Below, piece after piece: positions 8,564-16,261 of a DNA stretch of 32,856 bases. Position numbers and translations under genes: made by a program. The notes below the pieces were generated by a model that saw nothing but the letters and a program-made list of their open reading frames with translations, was not told where the DNA came from and did no database searches. Source of the DNA: Williamsia sp. (GTDB lineage: Bacteria; Actinomycetota; Actinomycetes; Mycobacteriales; Mycobacteriaceae); the NCBI RefSeq assembly GCF_016462415.1, contig NZ_JAEMTF010000052.1, positions 1 to 32,856 of the forward strand. The letters run 5' to 3'. Every line of letters starts with the position of its first letter. The stretch's first letter is position 1.

Positions 8564-9130
8564 TCACATGTCGAGGTGCGGGTCGTCGGCCACCGACGGT
8601 CGGGCCTCGCGCTGCACACCGGCCCCCTGGACGTAGGACAGATGACCGCCGAGCGCACCGGAGACACCCGTCACCGACAGGCCGGCCAGCGTGAGGCCCA
8701 TCGCTGCGAGGCGTCGCCCCTTGCGACGCACCAGCATCGAACCGACGAGCAGGGTCATCGCCACCGAGTTCGATGACGCGTGCACGACGGCCACCCGACG
8801 TTGCGGGGTGTCGAGAGTGGTGAACTCCGCGAGGCCGGTGACGGCCGCGGGCATCGCGGCGCCCAGCCCGATCAGGACCAGGCGTTGCGCGGCAAGCGGC
8901 TGCCGGAGCAGGTCGAACACCGGCGCCGCGGTCCAGACCCCGATGGGCACGGTGACGGCCACCGGGTGCAGCGGGTGGCCGAGCCAGGATCCACGCAGCA
9001 CGTCACCGATGCCGTTGTCGAGCAGTGCGCGCAAAGGTCCGGCGACCGCCTCGGCGGGAGCGTCGAGCGCAGACACCCCCTCGACGGCGGCCAGTGCGCG
9101 GGAGATGGGGGACGAATGGGATGCAGTCAT
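8564..9130 (-). CDS. DUF2231 family membrane protein
   Basis: This 188-residue protein carries the DUF2231 hallmark GHPLHPVAVTVPIG (around residues 51-64). Four hydrophobic segments follow: VAVTVPIGVWTAAPVFDLL, LVLIGLGAAMPAAVTGLAEF, VHASSNSVAMTLLVGSMLV and LAAMGLTLAGLSVTGVSGAL. The last runs into GGHLSYVQGAGV, which is also typical of the family. Members are small inner-membrane proteins sometimes linked to haem or ferredoxin-dependent redox chemistry; the conserved His residues could bind a cofactor, but no function is established. It is convergent with the AraC gene (16 bases apart) and stands alone, with about 110 bases to the next gene upstream. Confidence 0.87.
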   Translation of the reverse strand: MTASHSSPISRALAAVEGVSALDAPAEAVAGPLRALLDNGIGDVLRGSWLGHPLHPVAVTVPIGVWTAAPVFDLLRQPLAAQRLVLIGLGAAMPAAVTGLAEFTTLDTPQRRVAVVHASSNSVAMTLLVGSMLVRRKGRRLAAMGLTLAGLSVTGVSGALGGHLSYVQGAGVQREARPSVADDPHLDM

Positions 9131-9244
9131 GGGGGGACCTCGCCGTGTCGTGTGGGCTGATAGACGCGTCCACCCGGTGACTGCAGGTGCGGAACTCAGT
9201 GTTCTGAGGGTACCGAGACAACGGCGTCGAACAAGGGGAATCGC

Positions 9245-9859
9245 TCAGTCGATCGAGGCCGACAGGACCGCGATGGTCGCCTCGGTCGCGGCGTCGACGA
9301 TGTCCTCGATGTCGGAGACGTCACCGCTGTCCTCGACGTGGATCGCCAGCAGTTCACGGAGCCCGCCGACCAGGATGATCGACACGTACCGGGACACCGG
9401 CTGGGGATGCTCGCTGGTGTAGGTGGGAGAGTCCAGCAGATCGGCGATCAGGGAGTAGAACTCGGCCATCGACTCGCGCTGCTGGGCCCGGGCGGCCGTC
9501 CCGAGACCGGGGGTGTCGAGGATCCACGCCAGGGTGATCGCGGGTCGCGACAGGGACCCGCCGATCCAGGCCTCGATGGCCTGGCGTACCTGCGCACGCC
9601 ACGGCAGACTGCGGTCGACCGCGGCCGTGATGTGTGCGATGAGTTCACCGTTGACCCGCGCGAGCAGCGCGAGGAAGCAGTCGTCTCGGCCGGAGAAGTG
9701 TTCGTAGAACGTGCGCCGCGATGTCCGCGCGATCCGGACCACGTCGGCGACGGTCGTCGCCTTGAAGCCGCGTTCGTCCACCGACATCGCCATGGCCTCG
9801 AGCAACCGGACGACCGTGTCGTCACCCGGCGCGATGTCGGTGTCGGTCGGGGGCGCCAT
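9245..9859 (-). CDS. TetR-family transcriptional regulator
   Basis: From ATG 9859 the product is 204 residues. The N-terminal TetR helix-turn-helix is clear: LLEAMAMSVDERGFKATTVA, then DVVRIARTSRRTFYEHFSGR and DDCFLALLARV. The rest is an all-helical ligand-binding/dimerisation domain without a family-specific signature I recognise. A TTG three codons upstream (9868) is an alternative, but a GATAGG motif lies about nine bases before the ATG and almost touches the TTG. The gene follows the VOC gene by 18 bases on the same strand, so both are probably one transcript and the regulator may control that unit. Confidence 0.9.
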   Translation of the reverse strand: MAPPTDTDIAPGDDTVVRLLEAMAMSVDERGFKATTVADVVRIARTSRRTFYEHFSGRDDCFLALLARVNGELIAHITAAVDRSLPWRAQVRQAIEAWIGGSLSRPAITLAWILDTPGLGTAARAQQRESMAEFYSLIADLLDSPTYTSEHPQPVSRYVSIILVGGLRELLAIHVEDSGDVSDIEDIVDAATEATIAVLSASID

Positions 9860-9877
9860 GGTGGTCAAGCCTATCGG

Positions 9878-10660
9878 TCAGTGCATCACCGAGATCACGT
9901 TGCCGGACGGGTCGGTGAACCAGGCGATGTCCGGACCCATCTGCGCGCTGCGGCCGCGCAGCACGCCGCGGTCGTCGCACGGCAGACCGTCGTAGCGCAG
10001 GAGTCGCACCCCCTTGGCCTCGAGGTCGTCGATCGCGGCGTCGATGTCGGCGACCGGGATGTTCAGAACCGTGAACGACGCCGGTACGTGGTCGTCCTTC
10101 GGGTACATGACCACCCGGGTGCGGCGGTCGAGGTGCAGGGCCAGCAGACCCATCGGGTTGCGGTCCACCCGCAGACCGAGGACATCGGAGTAGAACGCCG
10201 CGGCGGCATCCACATCGCGCACCGCGAAACCGCTGAACGGGGTCATCGACGCCTCGGACGCCTCGCGCTGCATCTCTTCGTCGAAACCGATGAGCTGCAC
10301 GTAGTTTCCGTCGGGGTCGAGCGCGGTGCCGAACCACCCCGCGTCCCGACGCTCGAGCGCGCTCAACCACCCGTAGCCGAGTTCGTCCACCCGCGCGGCG
10401 GTGGTCTGTGCGCAGTCGACCTCGGCGTTGACGATGAGACGTGCCGCCTCGGCCGCCGGTCCGCGGACGTCCGGGCGCGAATCGATCATCAGGTAGAAGC
10501 CGTCGAGATCGACCGTGAAATACACCGGTTCACCGGGGTCATGGCCGGGCTCACCCGGCGTTCGTTCGATCGACGCGTCGAACACACGCGCATACCAGTC
10601 GCGCAGGCGTTCGGGGTTGTCGCTGGAGAGCAGTGCACTGGAGATCGTCGCGGTGGCCAT
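9878..10660 (-). CDS. VOC (glyoxalase/dioxygenase-fold) protein, two domains
   Basis: The 260 residues contain two vicinal-oxygen-chelate modules. The first is about 1-125 (ISSALLSSDNPERLRDWYAR, VFDAS, VYFTVDLDGFYLMI, FGTALDPDGNYVQLIGF). The second is about 140-258 (FSGFAVRDVDAAAAFYSDVL, GLRVDRN, ASFTVLNIPVADIDAAIDDL, DIAWFTDPSGNVISVMH). Each ends with the usual D-P-x-G-N strand. VOC proteins include glyoxalases, extradiol dioxygenases and antibiotic-binding proteins; metal ligands cannot be assigned reliably here, so the reaction is unknown. It lies 18 bases before the TetR gene, suggesting a regulated detoxification or resistance unit. Start ATG 10660 leads directly into the first strand. 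Confidence 0.88.
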   Translation of the reverse strand: MATATISSALLSSDNPERLRDWYARVFDASIERTPGEPGHDPGEPVYFTVDLDGFYLMIDSRPDVRGPAAEAARLIVNAEVDCAQTTAARVDELGYGWLSALERRDAGWFGTALDPDGNYVQLIGFDEEMQREASEASMTPFSGFAVRDVDAAAAFYSDVLGLRVDRNPMGLLALHLDRRTRVVMYPKDDHVPASFTVLNIPVADIDAAIDDLEAKGVRLLRYDGLPCDDRGVLRGRSAQMGPDIAWFTDPSGNVISVMH

Positions 10661-10700
10661 GCAGATACCGACTCGTCATCCGACGAGAACTCATCGGAGC

Positions 10701-11657
10701 TCAGCCCGGGATACCCGGCGCAACCGGAACGCACGGGACCCGAACCGGATGCGCGGGGTCGAGGGCGGTGCGGACAAATGCTGCCGTGCGCGGTGACGAC
10801 ACCAGCGACAGGTGGTCCGAACGGTCGGCCGCGCACGTGTCCTGGACGACGATGTTCGTCGTCCGCGGGCCGGGCACGAAGCCGTCGGTCCACGGTTCCA
10901 CGACGCCGTCGTTGCGGGTCATGATGTTGGTGTAGGTGACCGCGGGGTCGTACGGGCTGCCGCCGGCATTGATCGCGCGCATGAACGGACTGCCGTACTG
11001 CTCCTCGGCGCACTCCGGGCAGGGCAGCACACGCTTCGGATCGAGTCCGATCGCGCGCGTTGCCCTCTCGAGTGCGAGATAGCCCGAGCTGTCCTGCCCC
11101 TTCCAGTACGGGGCCAGCGAGACGTACCGCGCCACGACACGCGAGCCCCCGAGGTAGCGCACGTAGTACTCCGGCATCAGCGTGCCCTCGGAGTGCCCGA
11201 CGATGTCGATCTTCGCCGCGCCGGTCGCGGTACGAACCCAGTCGACGAACGCGCCCAACTGCTTGGCGCTGGGGATCATGCTGGTCAGGCCGCCGAGCGC
11301 GTTGATCGGATAGGGCGTGCCGGGCAGCGTGCCGTAGGTCAGCGCGAACACGCAGTAGCCCGCGTTGTGCAGCACCGGCCCCAGCGTCGCCCAGTTCGTC
11401 TGACGGTTGCCGCCGGTGCCGTGCACCAGCACCACCGGGTTGGGGTGGGCCGCGGTGGGGCGGCAGGAGAAGTCGTTGGTCCCCGGCGCCGACGCACCCG
11501 GTCGTGCGAGCGCGTCGCGCGCACCGGCGAAGAAGTCGTAGGTCACCGGGAGAACCGGACGGCCGGGGGCACCCGAGGCCGGAGCGGCGAGCACGAGGCA
11601 GGCCGACGCGGCCGCGACGACGACGATCAGCCGAAGAACGGCGGGACGAACTGACAT
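10701..11657 (-). CDS. secreted alpha/beta-fold lipase (lipase class 2/EstA-like)
   Basis: The 318-residue protein begins with a Sec signal peptide: MSVRPAVLRL, a hydrophobic core VVVAAASACLVLAAP, and a likely cleavage after ASGA near residue 30. The mature part shows an oxyanion HGTGG loop (79-83), the nucleophile elbow GHSEG with Ser156, a likely acid Asp250 in TRNDGVV, and His282 in SDHLSL. Cys pairs (for example CPEC, 213-216) may form disulfides outside the cell. This matches class-2 triacylglycerol lipases/esterases of actinomycetes. It overlaps the end of the upstream paralogous lipase gene by 31 bases, so translation is probably coupled. Physiological substrate (triacylglycerol, mycolate-type ester or polyester) cannot be told. 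Confidence 0.92.
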   Translation of the reverse strand: MSVRPAVLRLIVVVAAASACLVLAAPASGAPGRPVLPVTYDFFAGARDALARPGASAPGTNDFSCRPTAAHPNPVVLVHGTGGNRQTNWATLGPVLHNAGYCVFALTYGTLPGTPYPINALGGLTSMIPSAKQLGAFVDWVRTATGAAKIDIVGHSEGTLMPEYYVRYLGGSRVVARYVSLAPYWKGQDSSGYLALERATRAIGLDPKRVLPCPECAEEQYGSPFMRAINAGGSPYDPAVTYTNIMTRNDGVVEPWTDGFVPGPRTTNIVVQDTCAADRSDHLSLVSSPRTAAFVRTALDPAHPVRVPCVPVAPGIPG

Positions 11658-12652
11658 GGCACCTTCTCACTGCTGGACGGGTCGAGCGCGTTGAGCACGT
11701 GTCGCGCCGCGCGCGGGGACCCGCAGATACCCAGATGATCGCAGAAGTCCTGCGAACAATCATGCTGCACAACGATGTTCGTGACCTTCTGGTCGCTGCT
11801 GACCGCGGGGAGCTGACCGCTGGTGTACGGCCGGACGAACTCGTCGAAGCGGGTGGAGATGTTGACGTAGTCGATGCCCGGCACGTACGGCCCACCGTCG
11901 GCGTTCATCGCGGCGATGAAGTCCGAACCCCGCGCCATCTGCGCCACCGCGCGACACGGCAGCACCTTGAGCGGGTCGATCCCCAGCCGCAGGTCGACGG
12001 TGCGCAACAGACCGGCGCCGAACGCGGTGGTGCCCTCCCACAGCGGGGCCAGCGAGACGTAGCGTCCGATCTTGTCGCCGCCGCCGAGGAACTTCGCGTA
12101 GTGATTGGGCACCAAGGTGCCCTGCGAATGGCCCACGATGTCGACCTTCTCGGCGCCGGTCGAGGCAAGTACCTTCTCGATGAAGTCGCCGAGCTCGGCG
12201 GCGCTGTCCTCCATGAGCGTCATCCCGCCCATGGCCTTGAGCGGCCACGGCACGTGCGCGAGCGCGCCGTAGGTGAGCGTGAAGACCGAGTAGCCCTCCA
12301 GCGCGAGCAGCGGGACGTAGGTGCCCCAGTTGGTCTGACCCCCGCCGCCGGTGCCGTGCACCAGGATCACCGGGTTGGGGTGCGCCGGATCGACCGGGGT
12401 GTCCCACTCGTTCGCCCCCGGCAGGGCTCCACCGGGGTTGGCGATCTCGGGTCCGATGCCGGAGAAGAAGTTGTAGGCGACCTTCTGGCGGTCGTGCGCG
12501 GCGCCCCGCGGGGCGGGGTTGTCGACCTCCTGGTCGGGCGCGAGTTCACCGACATCGTCGGTCGAGTGCGTCAGCAATCCGCCCACGCGCAGCGGGATGG
12601 TCATCGCGTCGCCGAGCATGCGGATCATCGAACCCTTGGCCACGGTGATCAC
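11627..12652 (-). CDS. alpha/beta-fold lipase (class 2), paralogue without clear signal peptide
   Basis: The 341-residue product is paralogous to the lipase that follows it. It has the same HGTGG oxyanion loop (99-103), nucleophile GHSQG with Ser176, the RYVSLAPLW segment, a downstream STRFDEFV acid region and a CDHLGICGSPR histidine segment. The N terminus starts at GTG 12652 (alternatives GTG 12643, ATG 12628). It reads MITVAKGSMIRMLGDAMTIP and lacks a normal hydrophobic signal core. It may therefore stay in the cell, use another export route, or have a misjudged start; extending upstream is blocked by the divergent sigma factor promoter region. Catalytic assignment is strong, localisation uncertain. 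Confidence 0.9.
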   Translation of the reverse strand: MITVAKGSMIRMLGDAMTIPLRVGGLLTHSTDDVGELAPDQEVDNPAPRGAAHDRQKVAYNFFSGIGPEIANPGGALPGANEWDTPVDPAHPNPVILVHGTGGGGQTNWGTYVPLLALEGYSVFTLTYGALAHVPWPLKAMGGMTLMEDSAAELGDFIEKVLASTGAEKVDIVGHSQGTLVPNHYAKFLGGGDKIGRYVSLAPLWEGTTAFGAGLLRTVDLRLGIDPLKVLPCRAVAQMARGSDFIAAMNADGGPYVPGIDYVNISTRFDEFVRPYTSGQLPAVSSDQKVTNIVVQHDCSQDFCDHLGICGSPRAARHVLNALDPSSSEKVPCQFVPPFFG

Positions 12653-12749
12653 GATACGGCCGCGCGCCGATTCGGACCGGTTGCGGTCGTCGAACGCTCA
12701 TTTGCCGCGAGTCCGTCGGAAAACCGCGCTCACCGACGACTATGAGGAT

Positions 12750-13286
12750 GTGAGTGCTCACCCGGGGGCGCAGCTCCTGCTCGATGTGTACGACGACGCA
12801 CTGCCCGCCGTCTACGGGTACCTGCTGCGTCGGTGCCGCGACACCACCCTGGCCGAGGACCTGACGTCGGAGACGTTCCTGGCGGCGATGGACAGCGTCC
12901 GACGTGTCGACCCGCCCGACCCCACCGTGCCGTGGTTGATCGGGGTGGCCCGGCACAAGCTCGCCGACCACTGGCGACGCATGCAGCGGACCGCCGAGCC
13001 GGTGGGTGACGCACCCGAGACCGCCCACGACACCTGGGACACCGAGCTCGACCGACTGATCGCCGAATTCACGTTGGCGCAGCTCAGCCCGCTGCACAGG
13101 GCGATCCTCACGCTCCGATACGTCGACGACTGCACCGTCCCCCGCTGCGCCGAGGTCCTCGGGCGGACGGTGATGGCGACCGAGGCGTTGCTGACCCGGG
13201 CCAAGCGGGAGTTCCGGGCCAAGTATCCCGACGACGATCTCGACCACCACAGAACACCGCGATCCGGAGAGGAGACGCAGCGATGA
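12750..13286 (+). CDS. ECF-type RNA polymerase sigma factor
   Basis: From GTG 12750 the product is 178 residues. Region 2 is seen in DVYDDALPAVYGYLLRRCRD, then LAEDLTSETFLAAMDSV and PWLIGVARHKLADHWRR. Region 4 is seen in LSPLHRAILTLRYVDDCTVP, then EVLGRTVMATEALLTRAKRE. This is the minimal two-domain layout of extracytoplasmic-function sigma factors. Its stop overlaps the start of the VOC-fusion gene in an ATGA (13283-13286), so they are co-translated. No separate membrane anti-sigma factor is nearby; the downstream protein takes the place normally held by the anti-sigma gene. The start is uncertain: TTG 12702 and farther upstream codons are open, but GTG 12750 places region 2 at the usual distance. 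Confidence 0.9.
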   Translation: MSAHPGAQLLLDVYDDALPAVYGYLLRRCRDTTLAEDLTSETFLAAMDSVRRVDPPDPTVPWLIGVARHKLADHWRRMQRTAEPVGDAPETAHDTWDTELDRLIAEFTLAQLSPLHRAILTLRYVDDCTVPRCAEVLGRTVMATEALLTRAKREFRAKYPDDDLDHHRTPRSGEETQR

Positions 13287-14551
13287 CCGACCCGTTCACC
13301 CCCGATCCGTTCTCGGCCCTGCGCGCCGTCGATCGCGACACCGCCCCGACAACGGAATTCACCCGAGCGCTGCGTGCCCGACTCGAGCGCGGAGCCGACC
13401 TACCCGAAGGAGTCACCATGAGTGGAGTCACCACCGCCGAACCCGTCGCCCAGCCGCTGCTCGAACGCCCCGGTGCGCTGCCCTACCTCACCGTCACCGA
13501 CGGGATGGCGGCCATCGACTGGTATCTGGCCCATCTGGGTGCGCGCCTCCGCGACGAGCCGATCCTGATGGACGACGGCCGAGTCGGCCATGCCGAGTTG
13601 GAGATCGGCGGCGGCGTGATCTATCTGGCCGCGGCGTTCGACGAGATCGGCCTGGCCGCCCCTGCACCCGGCGCTGTCTCGGTGAGTCTCATGCTCGCTG
13701 TCGACGACGCCGACCGTGCGCTGTCCGCGGCCCGCGCGGGCGGCGCGACGGTACAGCGCGAACCCTACGAGGGCCACGGGTCGAGGACAGCGGTGATCAT
13801 CGATCCTTTCGGTCATCGGTGGATGCTGTCCGGGCCGGCGCGAACCCCTGCGCGTGTCGTCGACCCGGTCCGTCGCGGCGACGTCGTCTACCCGTCGCTG
13901 TGCACACCCGATGTCGAGCGCGCGGCCCGGTTCTACGGGTCCGTGCTCGGGTGGCGCTACGACGCCGAGACCCGTCAGGTCACCAACCTCGGTCACCGTC
14001 TCGGGTTGTCCTCGCTGGGCGATCTGCGGTCACTGTTCCTGGTGTACGCCGTCGCCGATCTCGACGGCGCTCGGGAGGCGATCGTTGCCGCCGGTGGCGC
14101 CGACGTCACCGAGCCCGACGGTCACCTGGGCTCGCTGGACGCGCGGGACGACCAGGGCGCCGGGTTCGCGGTATACGTCCCCGATCCCGATGAGGCCCGC
14201 GGAGAACAGCATCCGGCCGGTCACGGCGAGCTCACCTACATCACGGTGCACACCCCGGACAGCCGGGCGTTCCGCGAGTTCTACTCGCGCATCCTCGGCT
14301 GGGAGTTCACGGCCGGTCGCATCGACGACGGCTGGGAGGTCGACGACTCACGACCGCAGATCGGGATCGCCGGAAGTGCCGACGAGTACTCCGTGGTGGC
14401 GATGTGGTCGGTCGACGACGTCGAGCTGGCGGTCGGTCGCGTCGTCGAGATGGGCGGACGGGTCGTGTCGGGTCCGCGGCGCGAGCCGTACGCGACGGTC
14501 GCCGAATGCGTGGACGACCAGGGAGTGTTCTTCTACCTCGGACAGTACTGA
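13283..14551 (+). CDS. three-domain VOC protein with short DPFxALR-type N-terminal extension
   Basis: The 422-residue product has a 45-residue extension (DPFSALR, EFTRALRARLERG, LPEGVTMS) followed by three VOC modules. These are about 65-185 (LPYLTVTDGMAAIDWYLAHL to DPFGHRWMLSG), 198-302 (VVYPSLCTPDVERAARFYGS to GAGFAVYVPDP) and 315-422 (GELTYITVHTPDSRAFREFY to DDQGVFFYLGQY). I recall similar extensions in actinobacterial VOC proteins encoded beside sigma factors; whether they bind the sigma is unproven. ATG overlap with the sigma gene indicates co-translation. Unusually, a strong internal GAAGGAG lies five bases before Met46 (ATG 13418), which could yield a second isoform lacking the extension. 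A sensor or antibiotic-binding role is a guess; the enzymatic activity is unknown. Confidence 0.88.
   Translation: MTDPFTPDPFSALRAVDRDTAPTTEFTRALRARLERGADLPEGVTMSGVTTAEPVAQPLLERPGALPYLTVTDGMAAIDWYLAHLGARLRDEPILMDDGRVGHAELEIGGGVIYLAAAFDEIGLAAPAPGAVSVSLMLAVDDADRALSAARAGGATVQREPYEGHGSRTAVIIDPFGHRWMLSGPARTPARVVDPVRRGDVVYPSLCTPDVERAARFYGSVLGWRYDAETRQVTNLGHRLGLSSLGDLRSLFLVYAVADLDGAREAIVAAGGADVTEPDGHLGSLDARDDQGAGFAVYVPDPDEARGEQHPAGHGELTYITVHTPDSRAFREFYSRILGWEFTAGRIDDGWEVDDSRPQIGIAGSADEYSVVAMWSVDDVELAVGRVVEMGGRVVSGPRREPYATVAECVDDQGVFFYLGQY
13406..13420 (+). promoter_or_regulatory. strong internal ribosome binding site before Met46 of the VOC gene
   Basis: GAAGGAG at 13406-13412 sits five bases before an in-frame ATG (13418). 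It is one of the best Shine-Dalgarno matches in the window and is better than the sequence before the annotated start at 13283. It would give a 377-residue protein holding all three VOC domains but not the extension. Confidence 0.55.
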
Positions 14552-14622
14552 CGGAAATCGTCCGATATACGGTGCAGCGTCGGCATATTGCCCTCGATCG
14601 CACTCATATCGGACGATTTCCG
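14552..14622. terminator. 17-bp perfect inverted repeat between convergent genes, probable bidirectional terminator
   Basis: The left arm 14552-14568 (CGGAAATCGTCCGATAT) is exactly complementary to the right arm 14606-14622. The 37-base loop contains a further GTGC/GCAC pair that can extend the stem. It begins right after the VOC stop codon and lies 11 bases from the ferredoxin stop, where a shared terminator is expected. There is no long T-run, so it may act as a blocking hairpin rather than a classical intrinsic terminator. Confidence 0.65.
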
Positions 14623-14632
14623 CGCCGTTCGG

Positions 14633-14821
14633 TCACTCGATCAGGGTCAGCGCCTGGGTGGGGCATTCGATGAGTGCGCGGCGCACCTTGTCGGAATTGG
14701 CGTCGACCTGGTCGTTGTCGACCTCGACATCGCCGGAGTCGGCGAGCAGGAACACCTCCGGTGCGGTCATCTCACACATTCCCGATGCGCAGCACAGCTC
14801 GCGGTCCACGGTCACCTTCAT
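14633..14821 (-). CDS. 3Fe-4S ferredoxin (P450-associated type)
   Basis: This 62-residue acidic protein has the signature of single-cluster ferredoxins that feed cytochrome P450s: Cys10-x5-Cys16 in the N-terminal loop (LCCASGMC, with an extra Cys11) and a last ligand in ECPTQAL near the C terminus. The residue where a fourth ligand would sit is missing from the motif, which favours a 3Fe-4S cluster, as in the ferredoxin Rv0763c next to CYP51 in M. tuberculosis. It is the last gene of the SCP2-P450-SDR-ALDH unit, 25 bases after the aldehyde dehydrogenase stop, with GAAAGG about eight bases before its ATG. No ferredoxin reductase gene is nearby. Confidence 0.93.
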   Translation of the reverse strand: MKVTVDRELCCASGMCEMTAPEVFLLADSGDVEVDNDQVDANSDKVRRALIECPTQALTLIE

Positions 14822-14846
14822 GGTCGAACCTTTCGTCTCGGGGGTG

Positions 14847-16250
14847 TCAGAGCATGCGGCGCAGTAACTTCACCGCGCGATCGCTGTAGGGCGGATAGAT
14901 CAGCGACAGATCGGGTTTCGCCGGCTTCGACAGCACCGCCTTGCGGTGACTGAGGGCCTCGAAACCCCAGCGACCGTGGTAGGCACCCATGCCGCTGGCA
15001 CCGACACCGCCGAACGGGAGCTGCGGGATGAGGCAGTGCATCGCGATGTGGTTGACCACCGCGCCACCCGACGGGATCGCATCGATCATTTTCGCGGCCA
15101 ACGACTTCGACGAGGTGAAGACGTAACTGGCGAGCGGCTTGGGTCGGGAGTTGATGAACGAGATCGCGGCCTCGGGCGACTCGACGGTCAGCACGGGCAG
15201 GATCGGTCCGAAGATCTCGTTCTCCATCACCGCGTCGTCGGGATCGGGGTCGACGACCACGGTGGGTTCGATCCGCAGGTTCTCACGATCGATGCCGCCG
15301 CCGAGGACGACGCGTCCGGTGGTCGCCTCGAGGTAGGAGGCGAGACGATCGAACTGACGGCTGTTGACGATCCTCACCGTGGACTCCGGCTGGTCCCTGC
15401 GGAACTCGGCGATGGTGGCGCCGATCTTGGTCACCAACTCGTCGACCACCGCGCGGTCGGCGAGCACGTAGTCGGGCGCGATGCAGGTCTGGCCCGAGTT
15501 CAGCAGTTTGGTCCAGGCGATCCTGCGTGCGGTGACGTCGAGATCGGCGTCGGCGGCCACGTAGACCGGACTCTTGCCGCCGAGTTCGAGGGTCACCGGG
15601 GTGAGCGTCGGCGCCGCAGCGGCCATGATTTTCTTGCCGACCTCGGTGCCGCCGGTGAACACGGCGTGGTCGAAGCCCAGGGCCAGCAGGTCCTGGGTGG
15701 TCGACGCGTCGCCCTCGATCACCCGGAATGCCGCGGTGTCGAGGTATTCCGGCACGATCCGGGCCAGCAGCGCCGACGACGCCGGCGCCATCTCCGACGG
15801 CTTGAGCACGGCGCAGTTGCCCGCTGCGATCGCGGCGACGAGCGGTCCGAGCGTCAGGTAGACGGGGTAGTTCCACGGGCCGATGACCAGCACCACGCCC
15901 AGTGGCTCGTACTGCACCCAACCGCGGGCCGGCCGCTGCGCGAGCGGCAGCGACTGGCGCTGTCGCTTCATCCACTTCTTCAGGCTCTTGCGAGCGAACG
16001 TCGCCTCACCCTTCGTGGATGCGATGTCGCCGAGCCAGGCATCGAACCCGGCACGGCCCAGATCGGCGTCGAGCGCCGCGACGATGTCGGACTCGCGCTC
16101 GTCGAGCATCCGCTCGAGTGCGGCCAACTGATCTGTGCGCCAACCGATGTCCCGCGTCACACCGGACGCGTGGTACCGGCGCAGCTCGGCGAGCACCGAT
16201 GGGTCGACCGATCCGACGACGGGGGTGGTGGGCAGTGTGGGTGCGGCCAT
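14847..16250 (-). CDS. aldehyde dehydrogenase (NAD(P)-dependent)
   Basis: The 467-residue protein oxidises an aldehyde to an acid. Conserved parts are the oxyanion Asn127 in GPWNYP, the cofactor segment AVLKPSE, the general base Glu222 in LELGGKSP, the nucleophile Cys256 in GQTCIAPDY, and the late ENEIFGPILPVL and LPFGGVGASGMGAYHG motifs. The length (shorter than the about 500 of many ALDHs) and the C-terminal tail resemble the class-3/fatty or coniferyl aldehyde dehydrogenase group. The gene lies 11 bases after the dehydrogenase gene, preceded by AGAGGA. It probably completes the alcohol-aldehyde-acid sequence begun by the P450 and dehydrogenase. Substrate unknown. Confidence 0.95.
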   Translation of the reverse strand: MAAPTLPTTPVVGSVDPSVLAELRRYHASGVTRDIGWRTDQLAALERMLDERESDIVAALDADLGRAGFDAWLGDIASTKGEATFARKSLKKWMKRQRQSLPLAQRPARGWVQYEPLGVVLVIGPWNYPVYLTLGPLVAAIAAGNCAVLKPSEMAPASSALLARIVPEYLDTAAFRVIEGDASTTQDLLALGFDHAVFTGGTEVGKKIMAAAAPTLTPVTLELGGKSPVYVAADADLDVTARRIAWTKLLNSGQTCIAPDYVLADRAVVDELVTKIGATIAEFRRDQPESTVRIVNSRQFDRLASYLEATTGRVVLGGGIDRENLRIEPTVVVDPDPDDAVMENEIFGPILPVLTVESPEAAISFINSRPKPLASYVFTSSKSLAAKMIDAIPSGGAVVNHIAMHCLIPQLPFGGVGASGMGAYHGRWGFEALSHRKAVLSKPAKPDLSLIYPPYSDRAVKLLRRML

Positions 16251-16261
16251 GGTGGTGTCCT

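Noticed and set aside
12519-12749. N-terminal extension of the ECF sigma factor
   Set aside because: It would overlap the divergent lipase start and reads as low-complexity sequence; region 2 begins normally after GTG 12750.
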